This document shows positions 14,359-22,788 of a DNA stretch of 36,655 bases, piece by piece. A model generated the notes under the pieces. That model saw only the letters and a list, made by a program, of their open reading frames with translations, was not told where the DNA came from and did no database searches. How positions within the stretch are numbered: the first letter of the stretch is position 1; every line of letters starts with the position of its first letter. Source of the DNA: JAFDZV01 sp966128725 (GTDB taxonomy: Bacteria > Bacteroidota > Ignavibacteria > OLB7); NCBI GenBank assembly GCA_966128725.1, contig CBHYLN010000041.1:1-36655 (forward strand), in the 5' to 3' direction. The position numbers were made by a program, and so were the translations under genes.

Positions 14359-16944
14359 ATGACTGATCAAGTCGGGACCGTCCAGGGCGAGGAGCTTCGA
14401 CAATTGGACGCGCTGTACGAACATGCCCTGCTGTGCAAAGGCGATGACCTGGATGGCGTTGTGGCGCACTCGCGCGAGTTGGTTCGCCGTGCAGCGGCGG
14501 CAGGGTACGCATACGGGCACGCGCGCGGTTTGCTGCTGGATGCGTGGGTGGATGATCTGCGAGGTGATACGCAGGCCGCGGCCCGGAAGGCGGCCGAGGC
14601 CCTGGCCATCGCCTCCGAAGCCGGTGACGAGCACGGCGTGGTGTCGGCGCTTATCACCGTGGGAGGCGCCGAACGTTTTCGCGGTGAATATCAGTTGGCA
14701 CGCGAACATTTCGCGCGTGCGCTTGATGTTGCGCGCGCCGCCGGCAACAATCACAATCTTGTGCGGGCGATGATTCCCGCCGCCGATCTGGCGAAGCTCG
14801 AAGGAGACTACTCCCGGGCGGCCGAGCTTTCCAATGAGGCGCTCGAACTTGCGCTACGCCACGGCTGTACCGATCTGGAAGGTCCGATCCTGACCGGACT
14901 CGGCAATCTCCACAATCGGCTTGGGGAATACGAAACGGCCGTGGAGTACCACCAGCGTGCGGTTGCGGCCAGCGAACGCCACAGCGACAGGCATGTAGTG
15001 GCCGTGGCCCGGTTTGGTCTCGCGACCGCGTGCATGCGGCTTGGGCAGTATGACCAGGCGCTGGAGCAGTTCAACCGTTTCCTGGAATACGCGCGTGCGA
15101 TACAGAGCCCGATCCACTGCGCCTACGCGCTGGGAAACATCGCGATTGTGATGAACGCGCGCGGGCGAACGCCCACCGCGATGCGCTATGAATACGAGTG
15201 CCTGAAGTGGAAGGAGAAGCTTGGTGACCGATCGGGTGTTGCGATCTCGTTGAACAATCTGGGCGTGTGTCACAAGGCGATCGGCGACTATGTGCGCGCA
15301 TTTCAGGCCATTCTACGGAGCCTGGAGATCTGCCAGGAGCTGGGTGACCGGGCAGGCGAGGCCATCGCGCTTGATAACATCGGCACAACCTACCAGGCCC
15401 TGGGCGAGCATGCACGAGCGTTGGATTGCTTCCTGCGCGGCATGCGAATGGCGCAGGAGATCGGCAATCGTACCAGCGAGGCGTACTCGTTGGTTCATAT
15501 CGCCGAACACTACGAGATGTTCGGTGATCTGGGCCGGACGTTGTTGCATTACATGCGCGCACTGAGGATTGTGGAGCAGACCAACGAACGCTCCCTCGCA
15601 GCCGTTGTATTGCAGCGCATTGGCGCCATCCACGCTTTGCTGAAGCACCACGACAGCGCCGAAGCGCAGTTGCACCGGAGTCTGGATATCGCACGCGAGA
15701 TTGGCGCGAATGCCGTCGAGATCGACTCACTGGTCGCGTTGGCGGATCTCGCGATGCGGCGATCGATGCCGCATGATGCGATTCGGTATCTGGAAGCCGC
15801 GCTAGAACGGGCCGACAGCGGCTTGCTGCAGGAATCCCGGCGCACCGTGCTGGGTGCGCTTGTGGAGGCTTGTGAACAGGCCGGCATGCCCGAGAAGCGC
15901 CGTGAGTACGCCCGTGGCTACAGCATCAGCTCGGTCACGGCGTTCCATGCGGTTGAATCCCACCGCGTTCACGAGCTGATCGACCGATTCGAGGACAATG
16001 CGATTGCTCGCGAAGGCGTCATCCTTGGCCTTGATCGTGGCGACGTGGAGCACGTGCGTGAGCTTATACGTCACAGGGGTGATGGCCTGGAGCCAGCCGT
16101 CACGGCCGGCAGCGGCGCCGTTGCCCGTGTGGGGATGCCGGCGGCGATGGGGCCTGCTGCGGGGGAACTGGATGCCGACACGTTCGGCATGTATCCCGTG
16201 CGGGTGGTTACGTTTGGCGCTCTGCGGGTGACGGTGAATGGCCGTGTGCTCGACCGTGCCCGTTGGGGGCGCAAGCGTGCGCGCGAACTGTTCAAGCTTC
16301 TGCTGGTACATCATCGGGCCTGGCTGACGGTGGATGAGATTTACGACAGGATCTGGACCGATTCAACGCAGCGCAATGCCGATCTGCTCATCCGCAACGC
16401 GATGTCGCACCTGCGCAAGGCGCTTGCTCCCGATCGCGCAAAGGATTCCCCCGGATACATTCACAGCGGGGACGGGGCGTACATGCTGGATCTGGGCGAC
16501 GAGGCCTGGGTGGACTTTATCACCTTCAAGGAGCTTGTCGTGATGGCCCGTCGCAGCGAGAATGCCCTCGATCGGGCGCGGCTCTATACCGAAGCCGTTG
16601 AGTTGTATCACGGCGATTTCCTTCAGGAAGATCAATTCCACGAATGGTCGGGCTACGAGCGTCAGGTTTTGCGCGATGCGTTCCTGGAAGCCTTGGAATT
16701 TCTGGCGCGCGAGCGGTTGCGCCAGGGAGATCTGGATGCGGCCATCGAGACCGCGCGCCGCATCCTCAGTCAGGACAGAATCAGCGAGACGGCCTACGAG
16801 ATTTTGCTGCTGGCATTACAACGCCGGGGTCGTATTGGTGAGGCCCGCCAGGCGCTGGAGCAGTGTGTGCTGGCATATCAACAGGAGATTGCCTCGAAGC
16901 CCTCGCAACGCCTGTTGCGGTTGCTCGATGATGCATCGGCATAA
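14359..16944 (+). CDS. TPR-repeat transcriptional regulator with winged-helix and BTAD domains
   Basis: The protein has 861 residues. Residues about 1-510 are a long array of tetratricopeptide repeats (units such as GDYSRAAELSNEALELA, GEYETAVEYHQRAVAASE, GEHARALDCFLRGMRMAQE). A linker at about 510-600 contains AFHAVESHRVHELIDRFED, as in other TPR signalling proteins. Residues about 612-705 form an OmpR-type winged helix (VRVVTFGALRVTVNGRVL...RARELFKLLLVHHRAWLTVDEIYDRIW...MSHLRKAL). From about 714 (WVDFITFKELV) to the end there is a bacterial transcriptional activation domain (BTAD) of the SARP/AfsR type. The order TPR-wHTH-BTAD reverses the usual SARP layout. It lacks an NB-ARC ATPase. The ligand and target genes are unknown; ackA follows 131 bases downstream. 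Confidence 0.9.
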   Translation: MTDQVGTVQGEELRQLDALYEHALLCKGDDLDGVVAHSRELVRRAAAAGYAYGHARGLLLDAWVDDLRGDTQAAARKAAEALAIASEAGDEHGVVSALITVGGAERFRGEYQLAREHFARALDVARAAGNNHNLVRAMIPAADLAKLEGDYSRAAELSNEALELALRHGCTDLEGPILTGLGNLHNRLGEYETAVEYHQRAVAASERHSDRHVVAVARFGLATACMRLGQYDQALEQFNRFLEYARAIQSPIHCAYALGNIAIVMNARGRTPTAMRYEYECLKWKEKLGDRSGVAISLNNLGVCHKAIGDYVRAFQAILRSLEICQELGDRAGEAIALDNIGTTYQALGEHARALDCFLRGMRMAQEIGNRTSEAYSLVHIAEHYEMFGDLGRTLLHYMRALRIVEQTNERSLAAVVLQRIGAIHALLKHHDSAEAQLHRSLDIAREIGANAVEIDSLVALADLAMRRSMPHDAIRYLEAALERADSGLLQESRRTVLGALVEACEQAGMPEKRREYARGYSISSVTAFHAVESHRVHELIDRFEDNAIAREGVILGLDRGDVEHVRELIRHRGDGLEPAVTAGSGAVARVGMPAAMGPAAGELDADTFGMYPVRVVTFGALRVTVNGRVLDRARWGRKRARELFKLLLVHHRAWLTVDEIYDRIWTDSTQRNADLLIRNAMSHLRKALAPDRAKDSPGYIHSGDGAYMLDLGDEAWVDFITFKELVVMARRSENALDRARLYTEAVELYHGDFLQEDQFHEWSGYERQVLRDAFLEALEFLARERLRQGDLDAAIETARRILSQDRISETAYEILLLALQRRGRIGEARQALEQCVLAYQQEIASKPSQRLLRLLDDASA

Positions 16945-17075
16945 ACGGGCGATCGGCCGAGCTGTGGCCTGCCGAACGGCCGGCAACATCGGCGCAATGG
17001 ATCCTCTCTACATCAAGTCGTTACCAACCGTCGCCGGCCCGCAGGATATCCAACGGAGTGGGGTAAATTCGGCGG

Positions 17076-18338
17076 ATGAATATTCTGGTTCTGAACGTCG
17101 GCTCGTCGTCGCTCAAGTTTCAGGTAATCGATACCGATCTGGAGAAGATCGCTGTTGATGCCGACCGGCGCCTGGCACGCGGCGTGATCGAGCGGATCGG
17201 CTCGCAGGCCCTGCTTCATTTTCAGACCTTCGCTGGCGGTGTCGCGCGTACGGCGCTCCGAACGGCTCAGCCGATTCGCGATTATCGCTCGGCCATCGAT
17301 GTTGCCCTGCGGTGGCTTGTTTCCGATCAGGCCGGGCTGGAGGGGATCCGGTCGCTGTCGGATATCGCCGCTGTTGGGCACCGTGTTGTGCATGGGGGCG
17401 AAAAGTTCTCCAGCTCCACCCTGATCACGCAGGACGTGATTGATGGGATCGAGGAATGCATCGACCTTGCGCCGCTGCACAATCCGGATAATCTCCGGGG
17501 CATACATGCGATCACCGAGATACTGGGCTCCGGCGTTCCCCAGGCCGCGGTGTTCGATACCGCGTTTCACCATTCGATGCCCGAACGTTCCTACCTGTAT
17601 GCGTTGCCATATCAGTTCTATCGTCGGCACAAGGTTCGCCGCTATGGCTTTCACGGAACCTCGCATCGATATGTGGCCTATCGGTATCGCCGCCTGCTGA
17701 ATATCCCGAAGCCTGATGTGCGCGTCATCACGCTGCATCTTGGCAACGGTTGTTCGGCAGCGGCCATCCAGCAGGGGCGTTCGGTGGATACCTCCATGGG
17801 CATGACGCCGCTGGAAGGGCTTGTGATGGGCACGCGGAGCGGCGATATCGATCCTGCCCTGATCGAGTTCCTGATGGAGAAAGAAGGGTTCAGCGCCGAG
17901 CAGATGGAGGCCGTGCTCAACAAGCAGTCCGGCTTGCTTGGTATCAGCGGGCTTACCAACGACATGCGCGATCTCCTGGCGGAGGAACGCGAACACAGCG
18001 ACCGCCGGGCGCGGCTGGCCATCGACATTTTCGTGCATCGCATTCGCAAATACATTGGCGCATACCTGATGGCGATGGACGGCGCCGACGCCGTGATCTT
18101 TGCCGGTGGCATCGGCGAGAACTCCGCCGAGGTACGCGCTCGAATCTGCGCCGGCATGCAATGGTGCGGCCTTCAGCTTGATGCCGCGCGCAATGCGGCA
18201 ACCGTTGATGGGCGCGAAGGGGAGATCAGCGCCGACGGCAGCACGCTTCGTGCATATGTCATCCCCACCGACGAGGAATTGCTGATCGCGCGCGATACGG
18301 CACGCCTGGTGGCAAACGCCGAGGTGCCCGCGTTCTGA
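17076..18338 (+). CDS. ackA: acetate kinase
   Basis: This 420-residue enzyme interconverts acetate and ATP with acetyl phosphate and ADP in the cytosol. The N-terminal phosphate motif MNILVLNVGSSSLKFQV is intact. It is followed by AVGHRVVHGGEKF, the catalytic-region FHGTSHRYVAYR, HLGNGCSAAAI, DTSMGMTPLEGLVMGTRSGDIDP and the C-terminal AGGIGENSAEVR. Length is slightly above the usual 400. The phosphotransacetylase gene normally paired with it is not adjacent. The start ATG at 17076 is certain from the conserved N-terminus. Upstream GGTAAATTCGG resembles an imperfect TAnnTTTG box but is very close to the start codon. Confidence 0.97.
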   Translation: MNILVLNVGSSSLKFQVIDTDLEKIAVDADRRLARGVIERIGSQALLHFQTFAGGVARTALRTAQPIRDYRSAIDVALRWLVSDQAGLEGIRSLSDIAAVGHRVVHGGEKFSSSTLITQDVIDGIEECIDLAPLHNPDNLRGIHAITEILGSGVPQAAVFDTAFHHSMPERSYLYALPYQFYRRHKVRRYGFHGTSHRYVAYRYRRLLNIPKPDVRVITLHLGNGCSAAAIQQGRSVDTSMGMTPLEGLVMGTRSGDIDPALIEFLMEKEGFSAEQMEAVLNKQSGLLGISGLTNDMRDLLAEEREHSDRRARLAIDIFVHRIRKYIGAYLMAMDGADAVIFAGGIGENSAEVRARICAGMQWCGLQLDAARNAATVDGREGEISADGSTLRAYVIPTDEELLIARDTARLVANAEVPAF

Positions 18339-18499
18339 TCGTGCCCGCTTTCGGTGTGTCGCGCCGCCGAATGCGGACCTTGCAATGTCGCCGATCGCGC
18401 CAAACCGCGCGCCAGTGCGTAACTTTCGGATTCCACAACCCCTCAGCGCGGCGTTGTCGTGCACCCACGGGGTTGAACATCTACAGGAGCAATCCACTC

Positions 18500-19315
18500 G
18501 TGAGATTCGCGTATCGCAAGGAATTTGCAACCGAGCCGATCGCATCGGCGTTGCGCCGTCGTGGCTGGGAAACCATCGCCGACGAACACCCGGAGGAGCT
18601 GCTCGCCCGTGGCGCTGCCGACGTTGCCTTTGCTTCGCCGTTGGAGTACGGTCGCTCGATCGGCGTGGTCGATCTGGCGCTTGTGCCCAACGTATGCATC
18701 ATCGCGCGCGGATTCGCGGGGCTGGTGAAGCTCGTGTTCAACAAAGGCCTGGTAAGCCTTCAATCGCTGGCGGTGAAGAACCCCAGCCAGGCGGAGTCGC
18801 TTGTTGCCGTGATGCTGCTCGCCGAAAAACATGATATCGACCCGACGATCGTGACCGCACCGGCCGATGCCACGGTGGAACAGATGCTGGCGTTGGCCGA
18901 TTGTGCCTTGCTCGTGGGCGACGATGCAATCTTCAACTCCGGCGCCAACTCGTCGGTGCTGGATGTTGCCGATGAATGGGAGGACGCCGTGGAGTGGCCG
19001 CTGCCGTACATGGTGGCGTGGGGCCGGTTGGGCGAGGTGCCGCAGGCCGCGCTGGACGAGATTGCCGCCGCGCGCGACGAGGCCGTGTTAACCCTGGCCG
19101 ATTACGCCGCGCAGCACCCGCAGCTTGATGCGGCCAACGCATTCTACCAGCGCTATCTACGCGGCGAGGTTGACTACGTCCTTGGCGACAACGAACTGGC
19201 TGCATTGGATGCGTATTATCGGTACGCGTTCTACTACTCGGTGATCACCGACATTCCTACACTGAAGTTCCTACCCGATGGCGAACCCGCACATTTCCCC
19301 GCGCAGAGCGCATGA
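18500..19315 (+). CDS. mqnA: MqnA-like menaquinone (futalosine pathway) protein, probable chorismate dehydratase
   Basis: The protein has 271 residues. I chose GTG 18500 because CAGGAGC lies about 10 bases upstream and the protein then begins MRFAYRKEFATEPIASALRR; the open frame from 18341 is not conserved. MqnA converts chorismate to 3-enolpyruvyl-benzoate, the first step of futalosine-route menaquinone synthesis. It shares a periplasmic-binding fold with MqnD. Matching features are ASPLEYGRSIG (ligand hinge), LVPNVCIIARGFAGLVKLVF, the Ser-rich block replaced by KNPSQAESLVAVML, ADCALLVGDDAIF and ADEWEDAVEWPLPYMVAWGR. It is clearly divergent: the usual GxVxSVxLFS segment is altered. A general binding-protein relative is the main alternative. 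Its end overlaps the next gene by 38 bases. Confidence 0.68.
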   Translation: MRFAYRKEFATEPIASALRRRGWETIADEHPEELLARGAADVAFASPLEYGRSIGVVDLALVPNVCIIARGFAGLVKLVFNKGLVSLQSLAVKNPSQAESLVAVMLLAEKHDIDPTIVTAPADATVEQMLALADCALLVGDDAIFNSGANSSVLDVADEWEDAVEWPLPYMVAWGRLGEVPQAALDEIAAARDEAVLTLADYAAQHPQLDAANAFYQRYLRGEVDYVLGDNELAALDAYYRYAFYYSVITDIPTLKFLPDGEPAHFPAQSA

Positions 19316-21197
19316 CAACCGTCTCATAGTTGGCACCCGGCCGCGCGTGCGCGGCGGCGCAATCCGTATCGGGATTGCCGTGCTGTTGCTTGCGCTCGTT
19401 GCGCCAATCGCGGCGTTGCGCGCGCAGGATCTTCTGCTGGTCAACGCGCGGATTGTTGATCCGGAACATCGTACGGTCAGCCCGGGCGTTGTTGTGATTC
19501 GTGGCGGCAAGATCGCCGAGATCGCGGCCGAGGCGCCTGCCGGATTCAGCGGGCGCACGATCGATCTGGCAGGGAAGTTCGTGATGCCGGGGTTGTACGA
19601 TCTGCACGTGCATTCCTTCGGCAATCTTGCTCCCGGTTCGATGCTCGAGGTGCTGGGCCCCGAACGTGTGGCGGTCGTGAACCTCTATTGCGGCGTGGTT
19701 GGGTTTCTCGATCTGTTCTCGCAGGAGGACGGCATCCTTGGTGCTCGCGACAGACAGCGCGCCCGCGGCCTTGCCGGCGCCGACATCTATTGTTCCGGGC
19801 CGATCCTTACATGCCCCGGCGGGCATGGCACGGAGTACGGTATCCCAACGCGCACGATCAGCACGCCCCAGGAGGCCGAACGCCAGGTAAACGAGCTGGC
19901 GGCAAAACATCCGGACGTGGTGAAGATCGTGTACGATCATGCCGCCAGTTGGATGCCGACGATCAACCGGGAAACCATGCAGGCGGCGATCGCAACGGCC
20001 AGGAAGAATGGTCTGAAGACCGTGATCCATATCGGTACATGGAAGGATGCACGCGAGGCAGTGGAGGCCGGCGCCACGTGTATTACCCACGTGGCGATGA
20101 ACGAGGTAATCCCCGATACCCTGGTGGCGTTGATGAAGGAGCGTGGCGTGAGCGAGATCCCCACGATGGTCGTGCAGAGCGATTTCGTGAACCTTGTGCG
20201 GCATGCCGACTCGCGCAAGCGCCCGCTGTTGAAGGCGGTTGCCTCCGAAGGGCTGTTGCATGCCTACGCGGATTCCAACGCGTTGGACGAGCGCACCAAG
20301 GCCTGGTACAATTGGCAGGATAAGGGAGCCAACAACCTGTATGCCTCGGTAAAGAAAATGTACGATGGTGGTGTGAACCTGCTTGCCGGCACCGATGCGG
20401 GCAACCTGGGCACGTTCCATGGGTACTCGCTGCATCGCGAGCTGAAGCTGATGACGCGTGCCGGTGTGCCGGTATGGGATGCGATCGAATCCGCAACCAC
20501 CCGCGCAGGGGCCTTCCTGGGCATCAACGTGGGCATGCACGCCGGTGCGGTTGCGAACCTTCTGGTGCTGGATGCTTCACCGGTGGAATCCATCGGCAAC
20601 ACGCAGTCGATCGCGATGGTGATTCAGCGCGGAACGGTTGTTGATCGTGAAGCGCTGTTGAAGCCCGTTGGCGCGGCGTGGTCCGCGCCGCTGGTTGATG
20701 ATTTCTCGCGGCCGGGTCTCGCAAGCTCGATTGGCCAGGATTGGAGCGTCGATACCGATGGCGCATGGGGCGGCTCGTCGACCGCTACGGCTACCAGATC
20801 CAAGGGGACGATGCGCGTACATGGCGCCTTGAAACCGGCTGCCGGTCGCCCGGCGATGGCCGGCATCTCGTTGCGCTTCAACGCCGAGGGCGGTCCCGTG
20901 GATATCAGCGCGTTTGCCGGGGTGCGGCTCCGGATCAAGGTGACCAAGGGCCAGCCGGTGCTGAAGCTCATGAGCCATCACGTTACCAACTACGACTATC
21001 ACGCCTACGCGCTGTCGGCTTCGGATGCATACCAGCAGATCGATATTCCGTTCGCCAAGTTCGGGCAGTTGTGGTCGCAGCCGATCGAGTGGACCGGCAC
21101 CGACGTTACTGGCATCGCGATCTGGGCTGGTGGCATCGCGGCGGCCGACTACGATTTCACGATCGACTCGATCGAATTTTATCGAGCGGGTCAGTAA
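19278..21197 (+). CDS. secreted amidohydrolase with C-terminal CIA30/CBM-like beta-sandwich
   Basis: From ATG 19278 the protein has 639 residues; GTG 19347 would start it at MRGGAIRIGIAVLLLALVA and avoid the 38-base overlap with the mqnA-like gene. A Sec signal ends near RA/QDLL. Residues about 51-455 are an amidohydrolase of the metal-dependent TIM-barrel family. They show His110 and His112 (DLHVHS), Lys216 (DVVKIVYD), His251 (VIHIGTW), His271 (CITHVAMNE) and Asp373 (GTDAGNLG), the expected metal-ligand and catalytic set, as in imidazolonepropionase or prolidase-like members. Residues about 468-639 (DDFSRPGLASSIGQDWSVDTDGAWGGSS ... DYDFTIDSIEFY) resemble the CIA30/CBM11 galactose-binding-like sandwich. 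The substrate is unknown; export suggests periplasmic or extracellular degradation. Confidence 0.85.
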   Translation: MANPHISPRRAHDNRLIVGTRPRVRGGAIRIGIAVLLLALVAPIAALRAQDLLLVNARIVDPEHRTVSPGVVVIRGGKIAEIAAEAPAGFSGRTIDLAGKFVMPGLYDLHVHSFGNLAPGSMLEVLGPERVAVVNLYCGVVGFLDLFSQEDGILGARDRQRARGLAGADIYCSGPILTCPGGHGTEYGIPTRTISTPQEAERQVNELAAKHPDVVKIVYDHAASWMPTINRETMQAAIATARKNGLKTVIHIGTWKDAREAVEAGATCITHVAMNEVIPDTLVALMKERGVSEIPTMVVQSDFVNLVRHADSRKRPLLKAVASEGLLHAYADSNALDERTKAWYNWQDKGANNLYASVKKMYDGGVNLLAGTDAGNLGTFHGYSLHRELKLMTRAGVPVWDAIESATTRAGAFLGINVGMHAGAVANLLVLDASPVESIGNTQSIAMVIQRGTVVDREALLKPVGAAWSAPLVDDFSRPGLASSIGQDWSVDTDGAWGGSSTATATRSKGTMRVHGALKPAAGRPAMAGISLRFNAEGGPVDISAFAGVRLRIKVTKGQPVLKLMSHHVTNYDYHAYALSASDAYQQIDIPFAKFGQLWSQPIEWTGTDVTGIAIWAGGIAAADYDFTIDSIEFYRAGQ

Positions 21198-21236
21198 AAA
21201 CAGCATTCACACGTACAGGGAGCAGTTCGAACAATC

Positions 21237-21860
21237 ATGCCCAAGCTGATTCTTCTGCGTCACGGCCAATCACAATGGAATCTGGAAAACCGTTTCACCG
21301 GCTGGGTTGATGTGCCGTTGTCGGAGGCGGGCCAGCAGGAAGCGCGGCAGGCCGGCGAACGGCTTCGCGACGTTCCGATCGATCTGGTGTTTACCTCGGC
21401 GCTGCGCCGCGCCATCGACACCGCACGCATCGCGCTTGCGGCCGCGGGCCGTGCCGAGATGCCCTTGGTGCAGGACGAAGCGCTGAACGAGCGCCACTAC
21501 GGCGATCTTCAGGGATTGAACAAGGCCGAGACCGCCGAGAAGTACGGAGCCGAGCAGGTGCATATCTGGCGCCGCAGCTTCAGTGTTGCCCCGCCCGGTG
21601 CCGAGGGTGAAAGTCTGGCGATGACCATCGCTCGTGTGATGCCGTATTACCAGGCCCACATCGTTCCGGCGCTGGCACAGGGGAAGAACGTGTTGGTGGT
21701 TGCGCACGGCAACTCGCTGCGTTCGCTTCTCTATACGCTCGACGGGCACAACGAGGAAACCATCATGGAGCTGAACATCCCAACTGGCGTGCCGCTGGTG
21801 TACGATGTGGAGACAAATGGCGATGAGGTACGTGTGATAGCGCGTGCCGAGCTGGCCTAG
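21237..21860 (+). CDS. gpmA: 2,3-bisphosphoglycerate-dependent phosphoglycerate mutase
   Basis: This 207-residue enzyme interconverts 3- and 2-phosphoglycerate in glycolysis. The phosphohistidine motif LILLRHGQSQWNLENRFTGW puts the catalytic His at residue 9. Other active-site parts are SALRRAIDTA (about 54-63), the acid/base Glu85 in EALNERHYGDLQGLNK, and the second His157 in VVAHGNSLRSLL. At 207 residues it is the short form; E. coli GpmA has about 250, and the missing part is mostly the C-terminal tail and a loop. The gene converges on the leftward gene at 22018, with a terminator between. Confidence 0.95.
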   Translation: MPKLILLRHGQSQWNLENRFTGWVDVPLSEAGQQEARQAGERLRDVPIDLVFTSALRRAIDTARIALAAAGRAEMPLVQDEALNERHYGDLQGLNKAETAEKYGAEQVHIWRRSFSVAPPGAEGESLAMTIARVMPYYQAHIVPALAQGKNVLVVAHGNSLRSLLYTLDGHNEETIMELNIPTGVPLVYDVETNGDEVRVIARAELA

Positions 21861-21921
21861 CATCCGTATCAGCCGGTGTGGCGTTTGTTGCGCCGGCAAC
21901 GGCAACAGTTCCTGCTGAACA

Positions 21922-21961
21922 TAAAACCGCCCTGTGATGCCGTGATGGCCCACAGGGCGGT
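21922..21961. terminator. two-way terminator between gpmA and the convergent gene
   Basis: ACCGCCCTGTG at 21926-21936 pairs perfectly with CACAGGGCGGT at 21951-21961 (11 base pairs). Read leftward, the stem is followed by TTTTAT, which makes it an intrinsic terminator for the gene at 22018-22623. Read rightward it lacks a T-run but can still block readthrough from gpmA. Confidence 0.75.
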
Positions 21962-22017
21962 TGCACGTTGAGGCCCTGAGCAAACGCGCAGGCTGCAATG
22001 CATGCCGGCGCGCCGGT

Positions 22018-22623
22018 TTACTCGGCCGCGGGTGTGTCGGTGAACGCAAACGATGCGAATGCATCCTTGATATTCTTGTCCGCCACATCCTTCTTCTTGC
22101 TGGATAGGTACAGTACCTGGAACAGGCGCGGCTTCACGATGTAGTAGTCCACCCGGCCGTACAGCTTCTGGCCCTCGGACGTGCCGGCGAATGTGATGGT
22201 GCGTCCGGGATATCCCATCAGCTTCACATCCTTCTGCGACGAGAGTTTCGCGTTCAGGTTCCTCAGGGCTCCGTCGCGGGCACCATCCAGCATGGTGGTT
22301 GTGGATTGTTCGAATGCCTGATCCGGATAGTCGATGTAACCGATCAGGAACACGGCGTTTGTTCCCTTTGCCGAGGTGTATACCTGCATGTCGAGTGTGC
22401 CCAGCGCCGTGGAAATCGGCAGCGTGCTGGCTACCGGATTGCTGAAACCAGAGGGCAGAACAACACGGAAGTGTCCTTCGTCCGATGCAAGTTCCACACC
22501 GGCAAGAAGCATGGTTCCGGCCGTGGCAGCCAGGCGTGGCATGTTGTTGTGCGCCGGCGCATGGACATGCATAACCATTGCCGAAAGCAGACTGAGCGGG
22601 AGCAGGGCCAGTTGAGCTATCAT
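22018..22623 (-). CDS. exported protein, paralogue of the neighbouring lipoprotein
   Basis: The protein has 201 residues. The N-terminus (MIAQLALLPLSLLSAMVMHVHA) is hydrophobic but lacks positive charges and a lipobox Cys, so the export signal is uncertain. The mature part aligns along its length with the product of 22789-23421: both have ELASD.G.F.V..P.GFSNP, YIDYPD.AF, TMLDGAR.GAL.NLN, and GRVDYY.VKPRL.QVL.LS. The DGAR and VDYYxVKPR blocks define a small family that I cannot name. It lies downstream of its paralogue on the same strand, probably after a terminator at 22725. No catalytic motif is evident; a binding or structural envelope role is possible. Confidence 0.65.
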   Translation of the reverse strand: MIAQLALLPLSLLSAMVMHVHAPAHNNMPRLAATAGTMLLAGVELASDEGHFRVVLPSGFSNPVASTLPISTALGTLDMQVYTSAKGTNAVFLIGYIDYPDQAFEQSTTTMLDGARDGALRNLNAKLSSQKDVKLMGYPGRTITFAGTSEGQKLYGRVDYYIVKPRLFQVLYLSSKKKDVADKNIKDAFASFAFTDTPAAE

Positions 22624-22724
22624 GGAGATTGATCCCGATGGGCGCCGCCGGTACGTTGTGAACCTGCGCGCGTGATGGAAAGTTTTTTGAACGTTGCTTG
22701 CCCGGAAGCCGCGATCGTGGATGT

Positions 22725-22764
22725 GGCAAAAGCCCCGGCGCGACGGATGCCGGCCGGGGCTTCA
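22725..22764 (-). terminator. terminator after the upstream paralogue
   Basis: Read leftward, GCCGGGGCTT and its complement AAGCCCCGGC (22730-22739 with 22753-22762) form a 10-base-pair stem followed by TTTTG. It lies 25 bases past the stop of the gene at 22789-23421 and separates the two paralogues into different transcripts or reduces readthrough. Confidence 0.75.
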
Positions 22765-22788
22765 CGGAAATCCTCTGCGCGATGAGCG

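Noticed and set aside
17013..18545. A 510-codon open frame antisense to ackA
   Set aside because: Same reason: antisense shadow of a conserved gene.
19257..20540. A 427-codon open frame antisense to the amidohydrolase
   Set aside because: It has no motif and mirrors a gene with a full catalytic set.
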